From: an uncultured Roseburia sp.
GTDB taxonomy: Bacteria; Bacillota; Clostridia; Lachnospirales; Lachnospiraceae
Length of the DNA stretch: 44,841 nt
Direction: 5' to 3'
Assembly: GCA_930989305.1 (NCBI GenBank)
Contig: CAKNLF010000003.1
Location: forward strand, 1-44,841
This document shows positions 1-6,987 of the stretch, piece after piece; positions within the stretch are counted from its first letter, which is position 1, and every line of letters begins with the position of its first letter. The position numbers and the translations under genes are program-made. Below the pieces are notes generated by a model that had not been told where the DNA came from, did not search any database, and saw only the letters and a program-made list of their open reading frames with translations.

Positions 1-12
1 ATAAAGACGACA

Positions 13-53
13 AAAAGCCCTTAGCTATGAGTTACTACCCACAGCTAAGGGCT
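13..53 (-). terminator. Intrinsic terminator downstream of guaA
   Basis: A 13-bp stem built from AAAGCCCTTAGCT and its complement closes a short loop. Read on the minus strand it is followed by a run of five T, so it fits termination of leftward transcription out of guaA. On the plus strand the stem is followed only by TATAAT, which is a weaker terminator. Confidence 0.75.
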
Positions 54-150
54 TTATAATATGGATTTATTTTGTCATACAAAACCAACTCTAAATCATT
101 CTGTAACCCGTAAACCACTGGATTGCAAGAATAATGGCTCTTATATGACT

Positions 151-170
151 GTTATCAAATTGTTATCAAA
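151..170. repeat. Tandem GTTATCAAA repeat downstream of guaA
   Basis: GTTATCAAA occurs at 151-159 and again at 162-170, in the non-coding stretch between guaA and its terminator. Short tandem repeats of this kind next to a conserved 3' gene end can be arm-type sites of tyrosine integrases, and guaA 3' ends are known integration targets. No integrase is present in the window, so this is only a possible remnant or an edge of an element lying to the left. Confidence 0.3.
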
Positions 171-227
171 AGACCTCTCGAAATGCCGTAAACTCGCATA
201 AACACTGGGCTTTTACGACTTCTCAAT

Positions 228-1772
228 TTATTCCCACTCAATCGTTCCAGGCGGTTTACTAGTCAGATCATAGAATACCCTATTAACGCCTTTCACTTCA
301 TTAATAATACGATTCATGACTTTGTTCAGTACTTCATAAGGAATTTCCGCTGATTCGGCCGTCATGAAGTCAATGGTTTTCACCGCGCGAAGGGCAACGG
401 CATAATCATAAGTTCTTTCATCGCCCATGACCCCTACAGAGCGCATGTTGGTCAAAGCCGCAAAGTACTGGTTGATTTCCTTGTCCAGTCCTGCATTGGC
501 TATTTCTTCTCTGTAGATTGCGTCCGCATCCTGTACGATACGTACTTTTTCTCCTGTTACTTCTCCGATGATACGGATTCCCAGACCCGGGCCCGGGAAC
601 GGCTGACGGAATACCAGGTATTCCGGGATTCCCATTTCCAATCCTGCTTTGCGGACCTCGTCTTTAAACAGGTCACGGAGCGGTTCGATGATTTCTTTAA
701 AGTCTACGTAATCCGGCAGTCCTCCTACGTTATGATGGGATTTGATAACAGCGGATTCTCCGCCAAGACCGCTTTCTACTACGTCCGGATAGATGGTTCC
801 CTGTACCAGGAAGTCCACTGCGCCGATTTTTTTCGCTTCTTCTTCAAATACACGGATAAATTCTTCGCCGATGATCTTCCGTTTCTTTTCCGGTTCTTCT
901 ACCCCTTTGAGTTTTTCATAAAAACGCTCCTGAGCATTTACACGGATAAAGTTCAGGTTGTAGTTGCCGTTGGGGCCGAATACTGCTTCTACTTCATCCC
1001 CTTCATTTTTTCTGAGAAGACCGTGGTCTACGAATACACAGGTCAGCTGATCTCCTATTGCTTTTGAAAGTAGCACTGCTGCTACGGAAGAATCCACTCC
1101 GCCAGAAAGAGCGCAGAGTACTTTTCCGTTTCCAACCCGTTCTCGGATTTCTTTAATGGAATTTTCCACAAAGGAATCCATTCTCCAATCTCCGGCGCAG
1201 CCGCAGATGTTGTGTACAAAGTTGGAAAGCATGGTTTTGCCTTCTACCGTATGGAGCACTTCCGGATGGAACTGGATCGCATACAGTTTTTTATCCGGGT
1301 ATTCTGCTGCTGCTACCGGACAATCTGCTGTATGGGCGCAGATGCGAAAGCCCGGCGCAGTTTTAGAAATATAGTCAAAATGGCTCATCCAGCAAATGGT
1401 GGAAGGTGATACATCTGTAAACAGCGGTGAGCTGTTGTCAACGGTTACTTCTGTTTTTCCATATTCTCTGACAGGAGCCTTTTCCACCGTACCGCCTAAT
1501 ATGTGCTGCATCAGCTGAGCGCCATAGCAAAGTCCCAGCACCGGAATGCCAAGCTCAAACAGTTCTTTTGTATAAGTAGGTGCTCCGTCTTCGTAACAGC
1601 TGTTTGGCCCGCCTGTTAAAATAATCCCCTTGGGATTCATTTCTTTGATTTTTTCGATATCGGTTTTATAGGAATAGATTTCGCAGTATACATTGCATTC
1701 GCGTACACGGCGCGCAACCAGCTGATTGTACTGGCCGCCGAAGTCAATGACAATGACAGTTTCTCTGATCAT
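228..1772 (-). CDS. guaA: GMP synthase (glutamine-hydrolysing)
   Basis: Converts XMP to GMP using glutamine and ATP, the last step of guanine nucleotide synthesis in the cytosol. The 514 residues show an N-terminal class I glutamine amidotransferase domain with the nucleophile in GLCYGAQ (near residue 82) and the His/Glu pair in FHPEV. The ATP-pyrophosphatase P-loop SGGVDSS follows near residue 220. The C-terminal dimerisation domain ends in the family signature [11 protein letters not shown]. Length and ends are normal. An AAGGAGG-type RBS lies just before the ATG. The gene lies downstream of spoIIID on the same strand but has its own candidate promoter, and it ends in a strong hairpin near the window edge. 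Identification is certain. Confidence 0.98.
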   Translation of the reverse strand: MIRETVIVIDFGGQYNQLVARRVRECNVYCEIYSYKTDIEKIKEMNPKGIILTGGPNSCYEDGAPTYTKELFELGIPVLGLCYGAQLMQHILGGTVEKAPVREYGKTEVTVDNSSPLFTDVSPSTICWMSHFDYISKTAPGFRICAHTADCPVAAAEYPDKKLYAIQFHPEVLHTVEGKTMLSNFVHNICGCAGDWRMDSFVENSIKEIRERVGNGKVLCALSGGVDSSVAAVLLSKAIGDQLTCVFVDHGLLRKNEGDEVEAVFGPNGNYNLNFIRVNAQERFYEKLKGVEEPEKKRKIIGEEFIRVFEEEAKKIGAVDFLVQGTIYPDVVESGLGGESAVIKSHHNVGGLPDYVDFKEIIEPLRDLFKDEVRKAGLEMGIPEYLVFRQPFPGPGLGIRIIGEVTGEKVRIVQDADAIYREEIANAGLDKEINQYFAALTNMRSVGVMGDERTYDYAVALRAVKTIDFMTAESAEIPYEVLNKVMNRIINEVKGVNRVFYDLTSKPPGTIEWE

Positions 1773-1916
1773 TAAAAATCCTCCTTGGTATCCTCTCCGC
1801 GCATCAGGCCAGGATTCTCCGCGCCTGTCCGGCCGGAATCCCTCCGTTTATACCTCTAAGATAGAAAATGCCCGGGATGCTTATTGGTATCTTTATTTAA
1901 AATTCAAACACTTTAT

Positions 1917-1943
1917 AAAAAGCAGGGATGGCACCTGCTTTTT
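1917..1943 (-). terminator. Intrinsic terminator / possible guaA leader attenuator
   Basis: A perfect 10-bp stem (AAAAAGCAGG with CCTGCTTTTT) around a 7-nt loop ends in a T run on the minus strand. It lies downstream of spoIIID, so it may simply end that transcript. However the best promoter for guaA (1979-2008) is upstream of it, which would put the hairpin inside the guaA leader about 30 nt after the start point. Confidence 0.65.
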
Positions 1944-1978
1944 GAAACTATGGATAAATATGTTTGTAATTTTCTACT

Positions 1979-2008
1979 ATTATATAATACAGGCGTTACC
2001 CATAGCAA
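1979..2008 (-). promoter_or_regulatory. Candidate sigma-A promoter for guaA
   Basis: On the minus strand TTGCTA (2003-2008) and TATAAT (1979-1984) are 18 bp apart, with predicted initiation near 1972. The resulting leader to the guaA ATG would be about 200 nt and includes the hairpin at 1917-1943. No recognisable purine riboswitch core was seen in the leader. Confidence 0.45.
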
Positions 2009-2048
2009 GACCAAAAATCGTCAATTAACCGGAATCCTGTCTTCGGCT

Positions 2049-2300
2049 TCAGTTTTTGTGCAGATATTTTTCCCTGGTGGCCAGTCCGCCCCGGATATGC
2101 CGCTCGGATTTGTTGATATCCAGCACTTTTCGCGTCTCCCGGGCCAGGGAGGGATTGATCTGCAAGAGACGCTCTGTGACGTCTTTATGTACCGTACTCT
2201 TACTGATCCCAAACTTTTTTGCCGTCTGCCTTACTGTCGCATTGTTGTCTACAATGTATTTTGCGATTTCCATAGCTCGCTCCTCAATATATCCTTTCAA
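2049..2300 (-). CDS. spoIIID: Sporulation transcription factor SpoIIID
   Basis: Mother-cell DNA-binding regulator that acts between sigma-E and sigma-K in endospore formation. The 83 residues contain the family helix-turn-helix around ATVRQTAKKFGISKSTVHKD and the basic C-terminal tail HIRGGLATREKYLHK, the usual SpoIIID length and ending. The chosen start is TTG at 2298-2300, because AGGGG lies 7 nt upstream and the family begins K-x-YIEERA; an ATG 24 codons further up would add a non-homologous, Cys-containing leader. A sigma-E-like promoter sits directly upstream. The region from the fourth codon back through the -10 box is duplicated at 5015-5061, which makes this locus unusual. Confidence 0.93.
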   Translation of the reverse strand: MKGYIEERAMEIAKYIVDNNATVRQTAKKFGISKSTVHKDVTERLLQINPSLARETRKVLDINKSERHIRGGLATREKYLHKN

Positions 2301-2336
2301 AATTTTTCCCCTGCAAACACTGTTTTTACAATGTAT
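2290..2336 (-). repeat. 47-bp direct repeat, copy A (start of spoIIID)
   Basis: Identical over 47 bp to 5015-5061. This copy spans codons 1-4 of spoIIID, its RBS, the untranslated leader and nearly all of the -10 box. It contains an odd palindrome AAACA-C-TGTTT. The two copies bracket about 2.7 kb with unrelated genes. Confidence 0.95.
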
Positions 2337-2358
2337 GCAGGAAAAGAAGGTGTCATGC
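2330..2358 (-). promoter_or_regulatory. Sigma-E-type promoter of spoIIID
   Basis: Minus-strand CATACATT at 2330-2337 matches the sigma-E -10 consensus (cATACAnT). It is preceded, after a 15-bp spacer, by GCATGA (2353-2358) as a weak -35. SpoIIID genes are known sigma-E targets, which supports the call. Confidence 0.6.
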
Positions 2359-2466
2359 TTATTTAAACGCACTTCTTTTCTTACAACATCCGCTCGTGAT
2401 CCATTTCATATTCCATCATTCTGACGCTCACTTTGCATTCTTGATTAATTGCAACATCCGATACAT

Positions 2467-3207
2467 TTAATTTGCCCTTTGTTTTGCAATCTCAATCCAC
2501 GTTTTTTCTTCCCACTCAATAGGCTTTTGCTGTGTTTTCAGCTTTCCTCTGAGATTCTTTTGAAAATCTATATATTGTTTTTCATTCCATTTACTCCATG
2601 GAACTACTTTATTGCTGTTGAACTGTCCGCTTTTTCTTTTATCTTTCACTAAGATTCCTTCTATTACATCTTCCCATCCGTCTGTATTCCAGACAGCTTC
2701 AATAATATAGCTATCAACCGGAACATGTAAAACCGGCAATAGCAATTGCAGTTTCTTATTCCATTTTCCTGTAATCCACATATATTTTATCGTCATATTC
2801 AAGCATTTTTGTGCCTGACCATAATAAAACCTCTCACTATTATCATAACGATTTTCAATTCTATCTAAAACCTTTTTCCCTTTTAATTCCGGATATTTTG
2901 TTGCAGTTTTTATTATCTGCCGGCATGTATCCCTATGCCATGCGTCAAATTGATCTATATCGGAATCTTTCAACATTTTCAGAACTTCTTCTGTCATTAA
3001 CTTACAGATACTATGGCAAAAACTTTTTCTGTCTTTAGCCTCACATGCATTGTTAAATTTTAATGTTCTGTTCATATCTAAATATGCTCTGTTCGCGCAT
3101 ACAGAAATCACTTCTTCCTCATTTAAATTTTCTATATCTTCTAATGTTACTCCCAAAAGATAATAAAATAAAAAATCCGCTGTCCTTTCACTTATTTGCT
3201 CTTTCAT
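2467..3207 (-). CDS. Protein of unknown function (246 aa) in the spoIIID-adjacent insert
   Basis: I do not recognise a named family. The start is taken at MKEQISERTADFL because GGGAG lies 9 nt upstream of that ATG; a further 12 upstream codons are open but lack an RBS. The protein appears soluble and helical. It has a conserved-looking central stretch (YPELKGKKVLDRIENRYD, then YGQAQKCLNMTIKYMW and LLLPVLHVPVDSYI) and a C-terminal part rich in Trp, Lys and Glu. There is no signal peptide, clear membrane segment or nucleotide-binding loop. It lies between the two 47-bp repeats with a DUF4143 ATPase on the same strand, 330 bp upstream. Base composition is more AT-rich than the core genes around it, in keeping with an acquired segment. 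Confidence 0.75.
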   Translation of the reverse strand: MKEQISERTADFLFYYLLGVTLEDIENLNEEEVISVCANRAYLDMNRTLKFNNACEAKDRKSFCHSICKLMTEEVLKMLKDSDIDQFDAWHRDTCRQIIKTATKYPELKGKKVLDRIENRYDNSERFYYGQAQKCLNMTIKYMWITGKWNKKLQLLLPVLHVPVDSYIIEAVWNTDGWEDVIEGILVKDKRKSGQFNSNKVVPWSKWNEKQYIDFQKNLRGKLKTQQKPIEWEEKTWIEIAKQRAN

Positions 3208-3537
3208 TAGACTTTCTCCCACTCTTAGTATTGTCATAGTCATTCTTTACCTTGTCTGCGAGTTAGACTATGCTATTTTAAGATACTGTGGATTGGACCA
3301 TCCCTTCTGCCACTTGATGGTTACAAAAAAGTTTTCCCCCCGGTCTCTTTCTATCATCGCTGATCAATAGATACACCCAATGACGATTGTCATCCGGACA
3401 GCGTCCCTCTGCCAGCGTCTTCTGCACAGAGACAGAAACACTACCTCTTCCAATCTTGTCCCTTTTCTATCTCTATATCTGCTTCATAATCCACTGTGTT
3501 CTTTGCAGCAACATGGCATCATACAAGCAAATATATA
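3208..3537. other. Gene-free stretch inside the insert
   Basis: No gene of convincing length is present. A 29-codon minus-strand reading frame (about 3271-3360; ends VTIKWQKGWSNPQYLKIA) has a protein-like composition but no RBS, so it may be a decayed gene end. No terminator or clear promoter was found. The region fits the scar-like character of the insert. Confidence 0.4.
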
Positions 3538-4791
3538 CTACAATTCCAGACTATTGTCCTTCAATAAAAAGTCATATATGCTCATTGTTGTAATCCCATT
3601 TTCATCCCGTGTCACATTCATTACATCCTTCACCACAATGATCTTTTTAAAAGAATCTTTGACCTGAAGCAGTGACATTTTTTCCTGCTTTCGCTTTTGT
3701 TCATCAGGCATGGCAAACGCAGACTGGAGATAATATCTCCGGCTGCCTTTATTTGCAACGAAATCGATTTCCAGCTGTTTTCGTTCTGCTTTTCCTGACG
3801 CATCCTTCCTCCGTTTTTCTACAATTCCAACATCCACCGCATAACCGCGGCTCCTGAGTTCATTATAAATAATATTTTCCATAAGATGCGTCTCTTCCAC
3901 CTGTCGGAAACCCAACCTGGCATTTCGCAGCCCCACATCCTCAAAATAGTATTTTACAGGAGTCCCGATATATTTTCTTCCTTTCACATTATATCGATTA
4001 GCTTTATGGATAATAAAAGCATCTTCTAAATATTCAATGTACTGACGTATGGTATTTCCGCTGATCCTTGATCGGAGCACACTCCTGAATGTAGATTCGA
4101 TTTTCGGGACATTGGTAAGAGAGCCGATCGCCGATGCAAGAATATTAACCAGATCCTCCAATTCCTGTGTTTTTTCAATATGATGTCTCTCAATAATATC
4201 TTTCAGATAAGTTTCTTCAAACAAGCTTGTCAGATAAGAAACCTTCTGTTCCTCTGTCTTCATAGTCACGGTAAGAGGAAGCCCTCCATATAATATATAA
4301 TCCGCCCAGCCGTGGTAGATATCTCCTTCGTACACCTGCATAAATTCTTTAAATGTCAGCGGAAAGATATGAATTTCATCTCCTCTGCCGCGAAATTCCG
4401 TTATGATATCTTTGGAAAGAAATCTGGAATTGCTTCCTGTCACATACACATCTGCGTTATCAATATGCAACAGTGAATTCAATACTTCTTCAAACTCGTT
4501 TAAAAGCTGTACTTCATCCAAAAGTATATAATACATCTCACGATCCTGCATACATGATTCAATATATTCCAGAATAACATCCGGATCACGGTACTGTCTG
4601 TGCTTTCTCTGATCTAACTCAATCCGGATAATGTGAGATTCCGGTACTCCCTGTTCCAATAGATAATTCTGGAATATGTGAAAAATGAGATAGGATTTTC
4701 CCGATCGTCTCACACCTGTCACCACTTTTATCATTTGATTATGCATCCGGTTGATCAGATCCTGAAGATATTTATCACGCTTGATTTCCAT
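3538..4791 (-). CDS. AAA-family ATPase with C-terminal DUF4143
   Basis: The 417 residues form an N-terminal P-loop ATPase with Walker A GVRRSGKS (residues 26-33) and Walker B ILLDEVQ (89-95). A winged-helix-like middle follows (TQELEDLVNILASAIGS), then a DUF4143 domain with the typical ending in which a restriction-endonuclease-like core appears (LEIDFVANKGSRRYYLQ). These proteins are common and variably present in gut Firmicutes and Bacteroidetes; their role is unknown, and defence or toxin-like roles have only been suggested. The start is supported by AAGGAG 9 nt upstream. The upstream region carries a duplicated 30-bp motif and, further up, repeat copy B with a sigma-E-like promoter pointing toward this gene. 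Confidence 0.9.
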   Translation of the reverse strand: MEIKRDKYLQDLINRMHNQMIKVVTGVRRSGKSYLIFHIFQNYLLEQGVPESHIIRIELDQRKHRQYRDPDVILEYIESCMQDREMYYILLDEVQLLNEFEEVLNSLLHIDNADVYVTGSNSRFLSKDIITEFRGRGDEIHIFPLTFKEFMQVYEGDIYHGWADYILYGGLPLTVTMKTEEQKVSYLTSLFEETYLKDIIERHHIEKTQELEDLVNILASAIGSLTNVPKIESTFRSVLRSRISGNTIRQYIEYLEDAFIIHKANRYNVKGRKYIGTPVKYYFEDVGLRNARLGFRQVEETHLMENIIYNELRSRGYAVDVGIVEKRRKDASGKAERKQLEIDFVANKGSRRYYLQSAFAMPDEQKRKQEKMSLLQVKDSFKKIIVVKDVMNVTRDENGITTMSIYDFLLKDNSLEL

Positions 4792-4814
4792 CCTTGCTTC
4801 TCCTTTTATTGAAA

Positions 4815-4844
4815 ATTTTTGACACTTTTTCCATTTTTATTCAA
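4815..4844 (-). repeat. 30-bp direct repeat, copy 1 upstream of the DUF4143 ATPase gene
   Basis: Identical over 30 bp to 4891-4920; the copies are 76 bp apart. On the minus strand each begins TTGAATAAAAATGG and ends GTGTCAAAAAT. Copy 1 starts 24 bp before the ATPase ATG, so the pair is well placed for an operator or duplicated promoter segment. Confidence 0.9.
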
Positions 4845-4890
4845 TATAATTATATGCTTTCCATTCTTTCTTTACAACCTGATACTGAAT

Positions 4891-4920
4891 ATTTTTGACA
4901 CTTTTTCCATTTTTATTCAA
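4891..4920 (-). repeat. 30-bp direct repeat, copy 2 upstream of the DUF4143 ATPase gene
   Basis: Second identical copy of the 30-bp element at 4815-4844. Apart from this pair and the 47-bp repeat at 5015-5061, the stretch 4792-5093 holds no gene that I can support. Confidence 0.9.
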
Positions 4921-5014
4921 AATCCATCTTTCGATATAAAAATACAGACATACGCTCTTAGGCAATATGTCTGCACTTCTTCAATATATATAGTCAATAT
5001 AAACCGTTCTATAT

Positions 5015-5061
5015 TATCCTTTCAAAATTTTTCCCCTGCAAACACTGTTTTTACAATGTAT
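5015..5061 (-). repeat. 47-bp direct repeat, copy B (orphan spoIIID start)
   Basis: Identical to 2290-2336. On the minus strand it carries the same RBS and TTG start, but the frame reads only L-K-G before a TAA, so it is a beheaded spoIIID start. Immediately upstream, TATACATT (5055-5062) and GAATAA (5078-5083) with a 15-bp spacer again resemble a sigma-E promoter. The -10/-35 spacing equals that of copy A although the upstream sequences differ. Downstream of it on the minus strand comes the DUF4143 ATPase gene. Confidence 0.95.
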
Positions 5062-5093
5062 ATAAGGGAATGCGGGCTTATTCCAGCCATCCT

Positions 5094-5579
5094 TTATATT
5101 TCCCGATAGACCACCCGGCCATCCTTTCTGTCTGATTTCAAAAGCGAAACCTTTTCTACCGTCATCTCCGCTTTCGGCAAATGCATTTCATAAGGTTTTT
5201 TCGATGCCGCCTTTCGGATCAATGTAATATGCGGGACAAACTTATCGTTATCAAAAGGGATTTCTGCATTTTTCAACGCTGTCCGCAGATCCTTCACATA
5301 GGTTTTCAGCTTCTGATTGCCTTTCACCCCTGCCCAGAGCAAATTCCCAAAATTTCCTTTCTCTGACAGGCTCAGACGAAATTGCGGCAGCGGCACCTTT
5401 TCTATCACGTTTTTCACTTTTCCCGGATCGTCATATTCTCCGATAAAAGCAAGGGTAAGATGCAGGTTCTGGGCCGGGACGTATTTTCCTTCCACTCCCT
5501 GCTTTTTCAAATCGTGCATACAGGCCACCAGGGCCTTTTTCATGTTGTCCGACAACCGGATCCCTATAAACAGTCTCAT
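5094..5579 (-). CDS. thpR: RNA 2',3'-cyclic phosphodiesterase (2H family)
   Basis: Member of the 2H phosphoesterase family (LigT/ThpR) that opens 2',3'-cyclic phosphates on RNA. The 161 residues show both catalytic H-x-T motifs, HLTL at 40-43 and HITL at 117-120, separated by the usual distance, and an N-terminal RLFIGIRLS strand typical of the family. An AGGAG RBS precedes the ATG. It lies downstream of the MazG-like gene on the same strand, 96 bp away. Before the insert arrived, it was probably the direct upstream neighbour of spoIIID. The in vivo substrate of bacterial ThpR is poorly known. Confidence 0.92.
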   Translation of the reverse strand: MRLFIGIRLSDNMKKALVACMHDLKKQGVEGKYVPAQNLHLTLAFIGEYDDPGKVKNVIEKVPLPQFRLSLSEKGNFGNLLWAGVKGNQKLKTYVKDLRTALKNAEIPFDNDKFVPHITLIRKAASKKPYEMHLPKAEMTVEKVSLLKSDRKDGRVVYREI

Positions 5580-5675
5580 AATCGCTTCTCCTGTGATACA
5601 AAATCAGTTTCATTTCTTCGCCGACAATCAAATATCTTTTTCATCTGTTCCCGCAAGACACCTTGCCCTGGCAGT

Positions 5676-6032
5676 TCACCATTCTGTTTTGGAATGCGCT
5701 TTCAGCTCCGTATACTTTTCCTTATTTCCATATGCCTTCTCTACCGGATATTTTTTTGCGTTTTTCTTTACCTTTTCCCGAATGATCTCATCCATATCCA
5801 GTCCGCATGCATCTGCCATCAATATGCAGTAATTCAGCACATCTGCCAGTTCCTCCCGGATCTTGTCTGTTTTTTCACTGCAGGCAACGTCCATCCCGCT
5901 CCACTGGAATACTTCCAAAAGATCTGCCGCTTCCAGGCAAATGGAAATCGCCAGATCTTTTGGATTGTGAAACTGTTTCCAGTTCCTTTCATCCCGAAAC
6001 TTCAATACCTGATCAATAGTTTCCTGTGTCAT
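5676..6032 (-). CDS. MazG-like nucleotide pyrophosphohydrolase
   Basis: Small all-helical all-alpha NTP pyrophosphatase of the MazG/dCTPase (RS21-C6-like) type, hydrolysing non-canonical or excess (d)NTPs to the monophosphate and pyrophosphate. In 118 residues it keeps the Mg-binding pattern: Glu34 and Asp37 in LEAADLLEVFQW, then Glu60/Glu61 and Asp64 in REELADVLNYCI. The N-terminal line RDERNWKQFHNPKDLAIS is typical of the single-domain group. It is a probable house-cleaning enzyme. It lies between thpR and the VOC gene on the same strand and is preceded by the VOC gene's terminator, so it likely has its own promoter. Confidence 0.9.
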   Translation of the reverse strand: MTQETIDQVLKFRDERNWKQFHNPKDLAISICLEAADLLEVFQWSGMDVACSEKTDKIREELADVLNYCILMADACGLDMDEIIREKVKKNAKKYPVEKAYGNKEKYTELKAHSKTEW

Positions 6033-6142
6033 CTTTCATTCCCGCCTTTCCCAATACTGCTGCCGTCACCTGAAATCAGCATCGGCTCTTTTATATTGCC
6101 TGCCGTTTATATTGCTTTGCTTCCATCTTATCACATATCACA

Positions 6143-6186
6143 CCGGAAAAAAACCGGAGACACAGCTTCCCTCCGCTGTATCTCCG
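6143..6186 (-). terminator. Intrinsic terminator after the VOC gene
   Basis: Near-perfect hairpin CGGAGACACAGC / GCTGTATCTCCG, followed on the minus strand by a run of seven T. It separates the VOC gene from the MazG-like gene. Confidence 0.8.
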
Positions 6187-6214
6187 ATCTCTTAATCTGG
6201 TTTCAGTTTTCTCT

Positions 6215-6574
6215 TTATCCGGCTTCCCTCATGTTCCCTTCAAACAATTCGATCAGGTTTCCGGTTGGATCCTGGATAAAGATTCCATATGTATTCCACA
6301 CATTCGCAGTCATAACAATTTCCACGCCCAGTTCTTTCAGCTCTGCTTTTGTCTGTTCCCGATCCGGAACAGACAGGGAAAAATGTTTGTTTCCCTGCAC
6401 TTTCATATCTTCGTTTGGAACTTTCCGGTAGGAAGGAAGTTCCAGGGAATCTTTCACATCAAATAACTCCAGCACTACGCCGGGATATTCCATATGAGCG
6501 ACTCTCACATCGATCCCTGGAATGGTGTTGATGCACAGAGGGCGGAATCCCAACACCCGCTCATACCACTCCAT
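6215..6574 (-). CDS. VOC (glyoxalase/bleomycin-resistance fold) protein, 5'-truncated
   Basis: The visible 119 residues contain the second half of a VOC module: GFRPL, the metal/substrate strand VVLELFD, the HFSLSVPD strand and the C-terminal FIQDPTGNLIELFEG. A complete VOC domain starts with a strand of the type hxHhxhxVxD before the WYERVLGF helix, and this strand is missing. Upstream of the ATG the frame stays open for about 22 codons to a TAG, but there it reads through a decayed trkH fragment on the opposite strand. So the N-terminus appears to have been replaced by a rearrangement. The natural start is unclear and the protein may be non-functional. The substrate is unknown; the family covers lyases, isomerases and dioxygenases. 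Confidence 0.75.
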   Translation of the reverse strand: MEWYERVLGFRPLCINTIPGIDVRVAHMEYPGVVLELFDVKDSLELPSYRKVPNEDMKVQGNKHFSLSVPDREQTKAELKELGVEIVMTANVWNTYGIFIQDPTGNLIELFEGNMREAG

Positions 6575-6614
6575 GTGTGTAGAAAATCTAGGAGTTCTGC
6601 AGATAAACCGGTTT

Positions 6615-6762
6615 GAGACTGCGGCAGACTATTCTCTATGTTCTCAGTGGTTTACGACTGTTTTTATGCTTTTATCCGGAGCGATTTCAATGTCTTTTAT
6701 TTCCTGCTTCTGGGGGCAGCTTCGAAAATTTCTGCATATGGAAGAGGTGCAGCGTTATCTTC
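6615..6762 (+). pseudogene. Decayed fragment of a trkH gene
   Basis: Plus-strand translation gives YSLCSQWFTTVFMLL and later LRKFLHMEEVQRY. These align without length change to the intact TrkH downstream (YSPYLQWVTTVFMIL and GKALRMEEVRCY). The middle part matches only in another frame (FNVFYFLLLG against FNAYYFLLFR), so two compensating frameshifts have occurred. Only about 50 codons of a roughly 480-codon gene remain. It lies 220 bp upstream of intact trkA and joins the truncated VOC gene, marking a rearrangement junction. No promoter or RBS is evident. Confidence 0.75.
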
Positions 6763-6987
6763 TGGTCCGAAAAGAAATGACAATCTTCAGAAGTACAAAT
6801 CAGCTTTCGAAAAAAGTAAATGTTCTGCTTTATTTTTTATAGGAAATGGTATATGATAGGTTATACTAAAATATAATATTCATTTTTTTCGGCACTTGCA
6901 TAGGCTGCGCTCTAATCAGATATCTGCGCAGAGTATGTTTAAGTGCTGTTTTGCAGAGGGAAAAAATATCCGGGAGGTATAACAGAC

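Noticed and set aside
2290-5061. Composite transposon
   Set aside because: No transposase, no terminal inverted repeats, and the 47-bp duplication is far longer than transposon target-site duplications.
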